Shown piece after piece: positions 29,804 to 52,240 of a DNA stretch of 64,000 nucleotides. The DNA is from Effrenium voratum (taxonomy: Eukaryota; Sar; Dinophyceae; Suessiales; Symbiodiniaceae), in the NCBI GenBank assembly GCA_963377175.1, contig CAUJNA010001438.1, forward strand, positions 5,001 to 69,000. The letters run 5' to 3'. Positions within the stretch are counted from its first letter, which is position 1. The number at the start of each line of letters is the position of its first letter. Below the pieces are notes generated by a model, which worked only from the letters and a program-made list of their open reading frames with translations, searched no databases and had not been told where the DNA came from. A program made the translations under genes and the position numbers.

Positions 29804-32161
29804 ATGACTCTGCTCGCAGCATCAGGTGCTCCGAGTGCTGAGGAAAGTTTCCCTTTGACCGCAGATGGAAGTGTGCAACTCCACTCGGGGGAATCCAAGG
29901 GAGAGAGCCGCAGAATGATGAAGCAGGTTGCTTTGGTCGTCATGTCTGCATGCTTGGTGGGCACGGCCCTGTTTCTTGCGCAGCCAAGCTTGCACAAGTC
30001 CAGCAACATCCGAGGGCGCGTCAGCACCCAGCTGTATGAAGAGTCAGCGAGCCAGGTAGTTGACTGCCAGATTCCCGAGGGTGACAAATCCATGGTTATG
30101 CTCATGAGCACTGCGGTAGAGACAACCTCAGCGCTGAATGCCTTTACGAGCATGGTGAAAAAGCTGCCTTCAGTCACTGATAAGAGCAACCCTTTCAAGG
30201 GCTTGAAGGTTTTGCTTATCATTGATGCTTCGATGATGAAGAACTCCTTCTGGGATGCCACGAACCCCAACTTCGCCAAAGACCTTGCTTTGAACTACCA
30301 GAAGTTGAAGTCGAGCGGCAATGGCATACATATCCAGCCGGAGATGGTGGAGGAGTGGACCAATGGCTATGAGGGTTTGGATGGAGGCTGGGCATACGAT
30401 AATTCCAAGCCAAAGGTGGGACTTGGAGGCATCGGCTTGGACGAGGATGCCTTTGAGAGAGTGTCGATCCTGGACCTTTGTGCAAGCCAGGAGGAAGCCA
30501 AGGCGCTCTTCCAACTGCAGTCGCAGAACATCAAGCCATCCACGCCAATTGGGCCCATCAGCGACGCACACCCCTGCATCAGCAAGTTCCGGGCATTGCT
30601 CGATGATACCGACGTCATTTTTGCGAATGGCGGGAATCCCGATCTGTACGGCTTTGTGCTGACGCGTTTTGCCCCGCAAGTGGGCCAGCTCATCAAAGAG
30701 CGCGTGCAGGACGGCAGCTTGCTGTACATGGGAAGGAGCGCAGGGGCAATGGCTGCCTCTCAAGATTTTGCGTCCACCTACGAGCCAAACCCGCTGCTTC
30801 TTGAGACCTTGCTGCATGGTGACAGCTCTGGACTTGGTTTGGCAGGTCAGTGCAGCCTGCGGCCTCACTACAAGAACTTGCTGTGGAACATTGCTACGCG
30901 AGTCACTACCCGGGCCAAGGGGCAGGTCGCGGTTTTGGCCAACAACGGGGAAGGCTTGGCTTGCGACCATGGGAAATGCTCAATGGTTGGGAAGAATGAC
31001 TCTCCGGATATCTTCGATTCCTCCGAGGAGCATTTGGATCGGATCTATGCCGCCTACAAGCAGGCCTACGAGCATCGTGCGTCGTCAGAGGTAGACTGGC
31101 ACACTCCAGCAGAGCCTGTGCCCCCTGCATGCCACCTGTCGGGAAGCAAAGCGCTGGTCATGCTGGCAAGTGACGGGCTGCAGTCGGAGGACGCCAAAGC
31201 GGCCTTCCAAGCTTTGGTGCAAGAGCTTCCGACAGAGGCGCCAGCGGCGCCAGCAGCGCCAGCAGCGGGCCTCCAGGGCTTGAAGGTGTTGGTGCTTCAG
31301 GACGCCGGCTTCCTCACGTCCGCTTTCTGGGACGCCGCCAACGCGGACTTTGCCAATCCCGCAGGGGTGAACCACATCGCGGCAGGCATGCAGACCGACG
31401 TGGAGCTCGTGCGCCAGGCAACCGATGGCTTCGTCGGGATGGACGCTGGGCTGGTGAGCTGCACTGAGTGCCCGTCAGGGCTGGGAGGTGTGGGTGACAT
31501 GGGCTTCGGCGCTATCACCCACCTTTCCGTGCTGGACCTGTGCGCCAGCGACGAGCAGAAGCGAGCGCTCTTCCAGCTGCAGTCGAAATCTGTGAGGCTG
31601 CAAACGCCTCTGAAGCTCACGGAAGACCATGAGTGCATGCCCGAACTGAAGCGCCGGCTGGCAGAGGCCGCGGTGGTGGTCGTCAATGATGGAAACCCTG
31701 ATCTCCTGGCCTTTGCCTACAACAAGTTCGCCCCTAGCTTTGGCCAGATGATCCGTGATCGCGTCAGGGATGAGTCGCTAGTGTTCCTGGGAAGAGGCGC
31801 TGGTGCCATGGTTGGGGGCCAGAACTTCGCCTTGACCACGAAGCCCAAGGCGTTGCTCCTGCAAGACCTGCTGCAGAGCAACACGGAGGGCATGCAGCTG
31901 GCGGGGCAGTGCGCAGTGCTGCCAGGCTGGGAGGACGAGATGAAGCTGTGGGACATGTCCCTGACTTTGCTGGACCACGCCATGGGCGGGCAGATCGACA
32001 CCATTGGCCTGCACCACGGCTCCGCCCTGGTTTGCTCCAAGGGCACTTGTGAGATCCGGGGCGCTGTGCGCCGCAGGGGCATGTCTCAGCTGGATGAGCC
32101 CAGCACCCGCCCGGGGCGGATTGATGAGGCCCTGGCCGACGCTTTCAGCAAGACGAGTTGA
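29804..32161 (+). CDS. Tandem peptidase S51-like protein, membrane-anchored, intronless
   Basis: Peptidase S51 (dipeptidase E and cyanophycinase family) uses a nucleophilic Ser in G-x-S-A-G. This 785-residue protein has two homologous halves. Half 1 carries GLKVLLIIDASMM, NGGNPDLYGFVL and YMGRSAGAM (Ser at about residue 312). Half 2 carries GLKVLVLQDAGFL, NDGNPDLLAFAY and LGRGAGAM, where Gly about 665 replaces the nucleophile. A hydrophobic stretch near residues 40-60 (VALVVMSACLVGTALFL) after a basic residue pair suggests a signal anchor. An Ala-Pro-rich hinge (APAAPAAPAAG) separates the halves. The first ATG in frame is taken as start. No intron interrupts 2.36 kb, in contrast to its neighbours, so retroposition is possible. 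Substrate unknown; half 1 may be active, half 2 is probably a pseudoenzyme domain. Confidence 0.85.
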   Translation: MTLLAASGAPSAEESFPLTADGSVQLHSGESKGESRRMMKQVALVVMSACLVGTALFLAQPSLHKSSNIRGRVSTQLYEESASQVVDCQIPEGDKSMVMLMSTAVETTSALNAFTSMVKKLPSVTDKSNPFKGLKVLLIIDASMMKNSFWDATNPNFAKDLALNYQKLKSSGNGIHIQPEMVEEWTNGYEGLDGGWAYDNSKPKVGLGGIGLDEDAFERVSILDLCASQEEAKALFQLQSQNIKPSTPIGPISDAHPCISKFRALLDDTDVIFANGGNPDLYGFVLTRFAPQVGQLIKERVQDGSLLYMGRSAGAMAASQDFASTYEPNPLLLETLLHGDSSGLGLAGQCSLRPHYKNLLWNIATRVTTRAKGQVAVLANNGEGLACDHGKCSMVGKNDSPDIFDSSEEHLDRIYAAYKQAYEHRASSEVDWHTPAEPVPPACHLSGSKALVMLASDGLQSEDAKAAFQALVQELPTEAPAAPAAPAAGLQGLKVLVLQDAGFLTSAFWDAANADFANPAGVNHIAAGMQTDVELVRQATDGFVGMDAGLVSCTECPSGLGGVGDMGFGAITHLSVLDLCASDEQKRALFQLQSKSVRLQTPLKLTEDHECMPELKRRLAEAAVVVVNDGNPDLLAFAYNKFAPSFGQMIRDRVRDESLVFLGRGAGAMVGGQNFALTTKPKALLLQDLLQSNTEGMQLAGQCAVLPGWEDEMKLWDMSLTLLDHAMGGQIDTIGLHHGSALVCSKGTCEIRGAVRRRGMSQLDEPSTRPGRIDEALADAFSKTS

Positions 32162-32418
32162 GCAGGTTTCACACACGAAAGGCGTCTTTTTGTTCAGAAC
32201 GCCATTGTTTAACTTGCCTTTGCCTGCCACACTGATAGAGGCTGGGAACGGCCAGAACGTTCTTTTCAAGAACCCTGCCGTGATTGGCAATATTTTCAGA
32301 TTCTCACAAGGCTGAGGCTCGTGGAATGACCAGGCACGCGAGCTCCATTCACGCGAGTTCAAAACAAAATTTTGGCAGTGCGACGGAGAGCTTCTCGTGT
32401 ATAGCACAATGCTCTTAG

Positions 32419-42498
<10,080 letters not shown>

Positions 42499-43000
42499 CA
42501 AATGCACCTGAGTCAGCCGCAGGGTTATGAGATCAGGGGTTCCGTGATACGAGGGAATCTCCCCCTTTATACTGAGGTTAGATACAAGGGAATCTCCCCC
42601 TTTATATTGAGGCCAGTCTTCGGGAAGCCCTTTTTGTTGTATCACAGAAGTAGTCGTTTCCCAGTCCTGGTTAGCCGCGAACAGGCGGGGGATTCGTGGG
42701 GTGAGACACAAATCGCTTATTTTTTGGGTGACCAAGGAGCATGGGCCATTTGAAGCTCCAGCCGGACAAGCTCTCTCTTTGTAGGGAGATTTTCAGCTTG
42801 CCGCGAACACATTCCCACAACATACAGACAATTTAAAATATACATCAATTATACATATTTAATATTCCTAAATCGTTTAGATTTATATTATAAAATTATA
42901 TATATATATATATATTCGCAATAAAAATAATTATGTTTGTTTGAGTTATTATTGGAAACTTGTATATTTTGTATATTAGATTTATTTACTCTATAAAACG
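42499..43000. other. Spacer after fumarate reductase
   Basis: Contains a roughly 40 bp duplicated piece (GGGAATCTCCCCCTTTATA at about 42552 and 42589) and an AT run near 42898. Base composition starts to fall toward AT. No gene seen. Confidence 0.4.
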
Positions 43001-43024
43001 AAACCGTGAAACTTGCTCGTCGCA

Positions 43025-43410
43025 CTTGCGAGCGTTTTCCCGGACCGCTTTTCCGAAAAATCCCGGATATTTCGGAAAATTGGTCTGGACTGCCCCTGGA
43101 AGATGTAACCGCTTCATATTTCCTACGGACCGCTTGCCCAAATCTGTCCGGGCTACCCCGGCATATGTGCGGAAGACATAGTGGCTTCATTTTTTGTAGG
43201 GACCAATTTCCCGAAATATTCCAGATATTTCGGGAAAGCGGTCCGGGAATCGCAGCCACCCACCATTTTCTCGAAATATTCCGAATATTTCCATTTTCCC
43301 GAAATATTCCAAATATTTCGGGAAATGCTATCGTCTCCGGAATATTTCGGAAAAATGGTCTGGAGTGCGACTATCGAAATATCCTGGATATTTCGGAAAA
43401 ATGGTCCGGG
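43025..43410. repeat. Palindromic CCGAAATATTC/GATATTTCGG cluster
   Basis: At least eight TATTTCGG or CCGAAATA half-sites, often as inverted pairs separated by 4-8 bp (CCCGAAATATTCCAGATATT then TCGGG), mixed with CGGACCGC or GGTCTGGA. Confidence 0.75.
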
Positions 43411-43412
43411 CT

Positions 43413-43545
43413 TTGAACGAAGTCGTTGTGTCTTCTAGATCAAGAGTCTAGGCATATATCTCCCCATCCGTAGCCGTTGAACGAAGCCGTTGTGTCTTCC
43501 AGATAAAGAGTCGGGGCATATATCTACCTGTCCGTAGCAATTTTG
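43413..43545. repeat. Tandem duplication of about 64 bp
   Basis: GAACGAAG(T/C)CGTTGTGTCTTC, AGATCAAGAGTC and GGCATATATCT appear twice, ending CCGTAGC each time, with about 12 percent divergence. Confidence 0.8.
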
Positions 43546-44155
43546 GCTGAAATCTTGGCCCATCTTCCGAGAGTTTGGCGATGCGAGAAGCTGTGAGCCG
43601 CGGCCGATTGTTGCGACCAGTGGTGTTTTTCCCTATGCTTTGGGCGAAATCAGTTCGGCTTTGCTTGCACCCAGGATGTTTTCTGGTCGATCGCGTTTTC
43701 GCTTGCGCTTGCAACAACTGCGTGTGTGGATGGATCTTTTGAGGCCAACAGCCCGCGGATCCGTTCTCACCTTGCTCAGGCGACCGCCTTTCACTGACTC
43801 TTTGGCGTGACCTTATCGCGACCAGCCCGGCCCTCAGTGCGTCTCGCGACCTGTGTTTGGAGAACGGCAGCATGCTTTTTGCATGCGACGAGTATACATT
43901 TTTTGATACGTATGAGATGATAAAATATGTTGGTGCCTGAGTTGCAAAAAATGTCTTGCCGGCGCGGGCTCTGTAAGATCTGCCTGAGAGCTTGGCCCTT
44001 TTTTGGCACCGCCTCAACTTACCCCTAATTGCTGGTTTGGACTGTTCTTGCAGCCCGTCTGCATCACGGCTCTCGGGCTCGGAGTCGGACGCGTGCACGT
44101 GCACAGGCGAAGCCTGTGGCATGTCGACATCAGAACCGGCGCGCACAGCGGAGGT

Positions 44156-46240
44156 GTGTTTTTTTGTCTCTGTCTCTCTGTCGGTGTCTGTTGGTCTCTC
44201 TGTCTCTGGTATCTGTTTCTTTGTCTGTCTGTCTGTCTTTGTCTGTCTGTGTCTGTCTGTTTGTATCTGTGTCTGTCTGTTTGTCTCTGTGTCTGTGTCT
44301 GTGTCTGTTTGTGTCTGTGGCTGTGTCTCTGTGTCTGTCTGTCTGTGTCTGTCTGTGTCTGTCTGTGTCTGTGTCTGTCTGTGTCTGTGTCTGTGTTTGT
44401 GTCTGTGTCTCTGTGTCTCTGTGTCTCTGTGTCTCTGTGTCTCTGTGTGTCTGTGTCTGTCTGTTTGTGTCTGTCTGTCTGTGTCTGTCTGTTTGTGTCT
44501 GTCTGTCTGTGTCTGTGTCTGTGTGTCTGTGTGTGTGTGTCTGTGTCTGTGTCTGTGTCTCTGTGTCTGTGTGTGTCTGTGTCTGTCTGTTTGTGTCTGT
44601 CTGTCTGTGTCTGTCTGTTTGTGTCTGTCTGTCTGTGTCTGTGTCTGTGTGTCTGTGTGTGTGTCTGTGTCTGTGTCTGTGTGTCTGTGTCTGTTTGTGT
44701 CTGTGGCTGTGTCTCTGTGTCTCTGTGTCTCTGTGTCTCTGTGTCTCTGTGTCTCTGTGTCTCTGTGTCTCTGTGTCTCTGTGTCTCGTTGTCTCTGTGT
44801 CTCGTTGTCTCTGTGTCTCTGTGTCTCTGTGTCTCTGTGTCTCTGTGTCTCCGTGTCTCGTTGTCTCTGTCTCGTTGTCTCTGTGTCTCTGTGTCTCTGT
44901 GTCTCTGTGTCTCTGTGTCTCTGTGTCTCTGTGTCTCTGTGTCTCTCTGTCTCTGTGTCTTTGTGTCTCTGTGTCTCTGTGTCTCTGTGTCTCTGTGTCT
45001 GTGTCTCTGTGTCTCCGTGTCTCGTTGTCTCTGTCTCGTTGTCTCTGTGTCTCTGTGTCTCTGTGTCTCTGTGTATCTGTGTCTCTGTGTCTCTGTGTCT
45101 TTGTGTCTCTGTGTCTCTGTGTCTCTGTGTCTCTGTGTCTCGTTGTCTCTGTGTCTCGTTGTCTCTGTGTCTCTGTGTCTCTGTGTCTCTGTGTCTCTGT
45201 GTCTCTGTGTCTCTGTGTCTCTGTGTGTCTCTGTGTCTCTGTGTCTCTGTGTCTCTGTGTCTCTGTGTCTCTGTGTCTCTGTGATCTGTGTCTCTGTGTC
45301 TCTGTGTCTGTGTCTCTGTGTCTCTGTGTCTCTGTGTCTCTGTGTCTCTGTGTCTCTGTGTCTCTGTGTCTCTGTGTCTCTGTGTCTCTGTGTCTCTGTG
45401 TCTCTGTGTCTCTGTGTCTCTGTGTCTCTGTGTCTCTGTGTCTCTGTGTCTCTGTGTCTCTGTGTCTCTGTGTCTCTGTGTCTCTGTGTCTCTGTGTCTC
45501 TGTCTCTCTGTGTCTCTGTGTCTCTGTGTCTCTGTGTCTCTGTGTCTCTGTGTCTCTGTGTCTCTGTGTCTCTGTGTCTCTGTGTCTCTGTGTCTCTGTG
45601 TCTCTGTGTCTCGTTGTCTCTGTGTCTCGTTGTCTCTGTGTCTCTGTGTCTCTGTGTGTCTGTGTATCTGTGTCTCTGTGTCTCTGTGTCTCTGTGTGTT
45701 TGTGTCTCTGTGTCTTTGTGTCTCTGTGTCTCGTTGTCTTTGTGTCTCTGTGTCTCGTTGTCTCTGTGTCTCGTTGTCTCTGTGTCTCTGTGTCTCTGTG
45801 TCTCTGTGTCTCTGTGTCTCGTTGTCTCTGTGTCTCGTTGTCTTTGTGTCTCTGTGTCTTTGTGTCTCTGTGTCTCTGTGTCTTTGTGTCTCTGTGTTTT
45901 TGTGTCTCTGTGTCTCTGTGTCTCTGTGTCGCTGTGTCTGTCTGTTTGTGTGTCTGTGTTTGTGTTTGTGTGTTTGTGTGTTTGTGTGTTTGTGTGTTTG
46001 TGTGTTTGTGTGTTTTGTGTGTTTGTGTGTTTGTGTGTTTGTGTGTTTGTGTGTTTGTGTTTGTCTGTGTGTGTGTTTGTAGTTGTATTTGTTTTTGTTT
46101 TTGTTTGTTCCGTTTTTTTGTTTGTTTGTTTGTTTGTTTGTGTGTTTGTTTGTGTGTTTGTTTTTGTGTTTGTTTGTTTGATTGATTGTTTGGTTGTTTG
46201 TTTGTTGTTTGTTTTGATTTGTTTTGTTTGATATTTTATA
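44156..46240. repeat. 2 kb TGTCTCTG / TGTCTG / TGTTTG satellite
   Basis: Three successive zones: mixed TGTCTG hexamers (to about 44700), nearly pure CTGTGTCT octamers with rare CGTTGTCT variants (44700-45940), then TGTGTTTG and TTTG (to 46230). The plus strand has virtually no A. Periodic frames of 430-742 residues (SVSLCLCV repeats) are artefacts. Confidence 0.95.
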
Positions 46241-49200
46241 GGTTAATTTTTATGAATTAATTTATATTGCATAGGTGAATTATTATGAATTTATTATATA
46301 GGAATTTAGAGGATATTATATTTAGGTATATATAATATTTAAGAATAATTATGTTTTAAATTATATAGGCTGGAATATTTTAAATTTGAATAATTTTAAC
46401 ATAGAGATTATTTATATTTGTTGTTGGGATATGAAGCCCGAAAAATTGTTTGGTTGAACAATTTATGGAGGAATAAGAAATATGTTTTTGGAGGAATGAA
46501 TGGTTTATTTTAAAATTGAAATCGAGATTATATTTTTCGGGGTTTTATTTTGTTATAGCTTTAGAAAAGAGTGTTATAAATGGGTATTTAAATGATAAAT
46601 TTTAGATTAATGATGAGATGGTGAAATTGGCCTTAATTTTAAAGATTTGGTTTAGATTAATCGAATTCGTATTGATATGATTTGTTGCGGAACGAATCGA
46701 TCGTTTTGTCTACACGTTGGTATTGGGCACTTGAGAGTTATTGTTATTTTGTATATCGTAATATTTTAGGAAGTAAATTGAGGTATTATTGAGAAACGCT
46801 ATTGAGAAATTCTATTTATAATTCGTCTTTAGATATTTGGGTTTTTAGAATTTGGTCTCCAATTTAGTGCAATATATAATTTTTTGAAATATTTTATTTG
46901 GGTAGGATCCAAGGCCGAAATATTCCGAAATTGTGCTTTGATTTTTATCTCTATGAATATAATTATACATATCTATCTATAATTATTAAATTGGAATGAT
47001 ATTTTATTTCATGATCTAATTCTATTATTCTCTTGTTATGGGCTTCATTTCGCACGCTGCTGGAAAGCAGCGGGCCCCCACTAGTATTTTAAAATTATGA
47101 TTTTTTAATTAGAATTTATATAATAAAATTACGATATTTTAGGTAATATATATATTTTGTATATTAGATTTAGAAATATAGAATTGTAATTTGTTAGTTG
47201 GAACTCGAAATTTGTATTTTATATATTTGAATTATAATATAAGTTTATAATTTTTATTTAGAATTGGATTTTATATATATATATTGGATTTGTATTATAA
47301 AGTTGCGATTTTCTACTAGGAATCGAACATTTATATTTCGTACATTAATCTAATATTAGTAAAAATGATCTGGATTCTTAAATCTTAAATCTTAAATTCA
47401 TATCCGATATAAATTGAATCCGTGTTCAATCGAATTATATCAAACATAAAATATCCATAATATTGTTGTTTTCATTATATTTCCCAAAGCCCAAAAAGAT
47501 TTAATGTTTTTAACGTTTTTAACACCCTATTAACCCAGAATCCCGGGGTCGGGCAATCTTCGACTGGCTGGACGACTTCCCCACTGCCGGGCCCAGCAGG
47601 AGAAAATTACGTGCTCTCGTTGCCGTGCCAATGGAATTTGCGATCTAGGGGTGGTCGCTTTAAGGTGCCCTGCTTATTAGGTGCGTAATAATATTTATGT
47701 CGGCATCGTTTTCGTTAATCCTATCGTTTTAGCAAGCCTAACACATATTCAAATTGGTCGAAGTAGTTTAGCGCCAATTTTCGATGTAAAAGTGTCGATC
47801 AGAAAACAAAATGGTTCAGAAATATTAATCAAATATCGTTCAAAAATATCTTTCAGAAATATCACTCAGAAATATCATTCAGAAGTGTTATTCAGAAAAA
47901 TCGATCAAATATATATCGTTCAGAATTGAGTATTGATTAGGTGTCGCTCGAATATGTCGCTCAGAAGCGCAGCTCCGCCCAATCTGTGATAAACAAGGCG
48001 AGACCAGCGACGGGCAGCTACTCCTCCGCCGCCAAAAAATTGTCCATATAGATGCCTATGCATTCAACATAATTGGGCGGGTTGGGCTCCGCCAAAACAA
48101 AATTGTTAGCAAGCTCCTTCATAGGCTATGCTCAATCAGAAGTATTGCTCAGAAAAATCGATCAAGAAAAGTGTCGTTTAGAAGTGTTGCTTAGAAGTGT
48201 CGAGCAGAAAAATCTAATTCAGAAATATTGATCATTCATCGCTTAAAAGTATTGCTCAGAAGTCTTAAGGAGAAGTGTGGATCGGAAATGTTGCTGAGAA
48301 GTGTTAATAAGAAGGACTTCTCAAAAGTGTCGATTAGAAATATCGATCAGACATGTTATTTAGAAATATCGTTTAGAATTGTCAATTCAATAGTGTTGCT
48401 TAGTCGATGAGTAGTGTGGATCAGAAGTGTTTGTGGGGGTCAGAAGTGTTGTCTATCAATGATAATCAGAAGTGTAGTTCAGTAGTGTTGTTCAAGATGT
48501 CGATCAGAAATGTCAATCAGAAGTGCGGATCAACAATATCGATCAGAAATATCGATTAGAAGGATTGCTCAGAAAAATCGATTAGAAATATCAATTAAAA
48601 ATATTGCTCAGAAAAATATATTAGAAATATTAATTATAAATTATATTCAGACTCTAGCATGCGCTGGAAAATCGTAATTTTGTAATGCAACTCCTATGTA
48701 CGAAATATAGATTTCCAATTCTAGCTAGAAAATAACAATTTTATAGCACAAATATAATATACAAAATATGCATTTCTAAAAAATCAGAATTTTGACTTGT
48801 AAATCTATTACACGAAATACAAATTCCAATTCCAACTCGAAAATCATAATTTTGTAAAGATTCAAAATTCATAAATCCATGTCCGATTTAGATTAAATTG
48901 ATTTAAATCGATTTAAATCGGTTTAAATCGAGGCATGGATTTAAGATTCCCTAGAAAAATATGGTTTGGATTCTGGAATTTTGCATCTTAAATCCATAAT
49001 CGATTTAAATCTAAATCGGTTTAAACCGGTTTAAATCGAGACCCAAATTCGCGGTTGTACTTTGGCATAGTGTTGTGCAAACATCCAAATGCTGCTTATT
49101 AGCTTAATTTGCCTTAATTTAGGCCCATCTTGAATATTGTAAAATTAAACAATTCTAAGGAATCTTGAATCCAAGCTCAACTGAAATTTTAGTTGGTTTT

Positions 49201-52200
49201 AATGGGTTTCATTCTGACCTGGATTCGTATTTCTAAAAAAAAAATATCTAGAGAATATTGATTTTTAAATATGAATATAGATTTGGGTTTTTTCCTTATT
49301 AAATCCTATTAAGATTCATTTTTATTTAGAGAATATTGATTTTTAAATATAAATATTGATTTGGATTTTGTTTTTCCTTATTACATCCTATTAAGATTCT
49401 AAATGAATTATATATATATATATATTGGGAATATTTATTTAAACTCGAAATTTCCGATTTAATTACTATTAGGATTTTAATTAAATATTTCCGTATTGAA
49501 TCTTAATCAAATTGTATTTAAATTTAACCGAACATTTAGCGAATATTTATTGATGGAGATATATATTGAATATGAAATATATTATATAACATTGTGTTTT
49601 ACGGTGTTTTCTGACCATAATAATAGTAGATCTAATTAAGAAATAAAATTATATATATAGATTTTCTTTTTTTTTCTCTTATACATTCCATTTAATATAA
49701 TTAATCAAATTCGATCCAATTTCTATTTAATATTTAATTGAACTTAAGAATGATATACTATAATATAACCAGAATAAATGGTTTACTTTTAATTTGATCC
49801 TAATCCTAATTAGGAAAATGATCTGAATTTATTAAAATATATAAAATATATAAATATCAATATAAAAGAATTTCTTTATATTAATTAATTTTTATATAAC
49901 TGGAAAATTTAATAATAAATTAAAATAAAGAAAATATATAATTAGAATCATGGGTGGCCCGAAAGCATAATGGACATGATTAAAGACAAGCAAAGCGAAC
50001 CGATATACAAAGGTTCCAATAGAATGATACATATATATGCATATTAAAACCAATAGAATATAAAATATAATTCCAAATATTCGACCAAATACTTAACGCA
50101 AATTACTCTATAGGCTAGAATTTATAAAAATATATTTCATTTATTAATATCATGCCGGAATTATAAACATATCTCAATAATTAAATTTACATTACAACCC
50201 TATAATTATTAAAATTAAGATCGTTAAAAACACATATATTAAATACAAATTTTACATAATATAATTATAATTTTCGAACTGAAATTTGAAAATAAATACA
50301 TTTTATATTTTTGGTTAAACAAAAAGAAATAAATCCTATATTTTTAAAAATAATATTTTTCAAATTAAAATTAAACAATCTAAAATCATAAAAATCTAAT
50401 TTATATAAAATTAGAAGAAACCCGTTAATTCCATCAACGGCAATACCAACAAAAAAAATCAAAAAGAAAAGATTCAAAAGAAAACAAAACAAAACAGAGA
50501 CAGAAGAAAAGAAGGAAACAACAAAAATATAAAACCTAAGAACAAAAAGGAAAGAGAAAACACAATAATAGAAATAAAAAGAAAAACCGAGAATTAAAAA
50601 TACATAGAAAAAGAAACAAAAAGAAAGAGAGAAAGAGAAAGAAAAAAAAGAGAGAATAAAAGAAAGAAAGAGAGAAAAGAAGAAAGAAAGAGAGAGAAAG
50701 AGAGAGACCCATGGCAAGAGGAGTTTCTGCTAACGAAGATAACCAAAATGGAGGCAATCATTCCGCAAGGGTATCGCCGGTCCCGGGAAAAATTAGCCGA
50801 TACCCCAACAAGACCTAGGCAAAACCATTCCTCATCCTATGGGCGATAAGGCGGCATCAAGGAGAGAGAAAAAGAGAAAGAGAGAAGAGAGCTGTTTTTC
50901 CTTTTCTCTCTCTCAGACAAAAAAGGACAAAGAAAGAGAAAGAGAGAGAGAAAAAGAGAGAGAAGGAGAAAGAAAAAGAGAGAGAAAAAGAGAGAGAGAG
51001 AGAGAGAGAAAGAGAAAGAGAGAGAGAAAATTGGAATAATAATAATAACAATCCGAAATAAAAAAAAAAAAAAAAACAAAAAAAAAAAACCGCGGAGCTT
51101 AAAAAGGGGAGATGCGGTGTATACCATCTTTCTAACACGATCCGCAGAAACAAGAAACAAACGACAGACACGGACACATATAGACAAAGAAAGACCAACC
51201 GAGACAACCCGAGAGACAAAGAGACACAAACAGACAAATAGAGACAGAGAGGCGCAAACACCAAAAAGAAACTGATTAGGATACACAGAGATGCACAAAC
51301 ATAAACAGAGAAAGATAGAGATTACAAAAACAGACTAAGAAGCACCGAAAGAGGCAAAATTTCGACTCGGACAGGTCCTCGGCAAACCACCAAATTCTGT
51401 GGAAATTTACGGGGAATGTCCGGAAATCTAAGAATCGCATCGCCGGAAGCGACCGAAAATTCGCAAAACAAAGTGGCCGGATTACACGCCATAACAACTC
51501 TAAGCAAAATTAGGAAATTTCGGCAAAATTTCGGGACCTTCCGGGCCGCGCAAATGCCGCGGAGAAAACACCGAGACAAACATATCCGCTCGCCACAAAC
51601 ACTATAATTCGGCCGAAATCTCGCTACAACGGCTTACCGGTGCAAGAGAAATACGACCTCGAGGCCATACCGATTTATAAGAGACCATCTATATTTTACC
51701 CATCATATTTTTTTACATATATAATATATTCTATATAAATAAAATTTTAAATTAAAAATATATAAAATCATTATATTACACAAATATATTTTTTTCTAAT
51801 AAAATAAATATAAATTTACATTATTCAAATATTTATAATTATATAAATATATATTTTAATTTAACGATTAACCACATAAATCATAACCATAATTTTAAAT
51901 TACATACATCATAATAACATATATATATATATATATTATTTTTCTAAAATTTTAGAATATATTGTATATATAAAATTTATGATAATTATCCATTCAAACT
52001 AAATGCATTAATAAATAATATAATAATTTTAAAATGTATATTATTTATTTTCCCAAAATTCAATTATAACAAGTATGCCAATATATTTTCAAATTAACCA
52101 ATTCAATTTGTGGTTACAATTCTCAATGAGAACTAGGCAATTCCTCAGCCTTGTCTTCCTCATTTTGTGTTAGACAAAACCAAATTCAGGGCACAATTCA

Positions 52201-52240
52201 ATCTTGAGAAGACTCTTCTTTGCGAACTCAGTTTCACCCA
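46240..52240. other. AT-rich, gene-free spacer between converging gene blocks
   Basis: Base composition drops sharply to mostly A and T for about 6 kb, then returns to the GC-rich background at about 52.2 kb. No frame above about 150 codons and no family motif is seen. It contains TCAGAAATATCGA-like degenerate repeats (47800-48640), ATCGGTTTAAATCGA repeats (48890-49045), a 70 bp duplication (49256-49395), purine-rich tracts (50640-50705, 50860-51030), and two short GC-rich islands near 47050 and 47530-47650. Genes to the left are all plus, genes to the right all minus. Confidence 0.8.
47800..48640. repeat. Degenerate TCAGAAATATCGA / TCAGAAGTGTTG repeats
   Basis: TCAGAA followed by ATATC or GTGTT recurs every 12-30 bp with CGATCAG or TGATCAG spacers. 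The array is too diverged for a fixed unit. It is interrupted near 47960-48130 by a more GC-rich segment. Confidence 0.65.

Noticed and set aside
43992..46231. Plus-strand frames of 430, 718 and 742 codons with SVSLCLCV repeats
   Set aside because: They are produced by the TGTCTCTG satellite; all three frames are open together.
46240..52240. Organellar (mitochondrial or minicircle) insert or contamination as explanation of the AT-rich block
   Set aside because: No mitochondrial or plastid gene fragment is visible, and the flanking satellite grades into it, so a nuclear spacer is simpler. A read-depth check would settle it.
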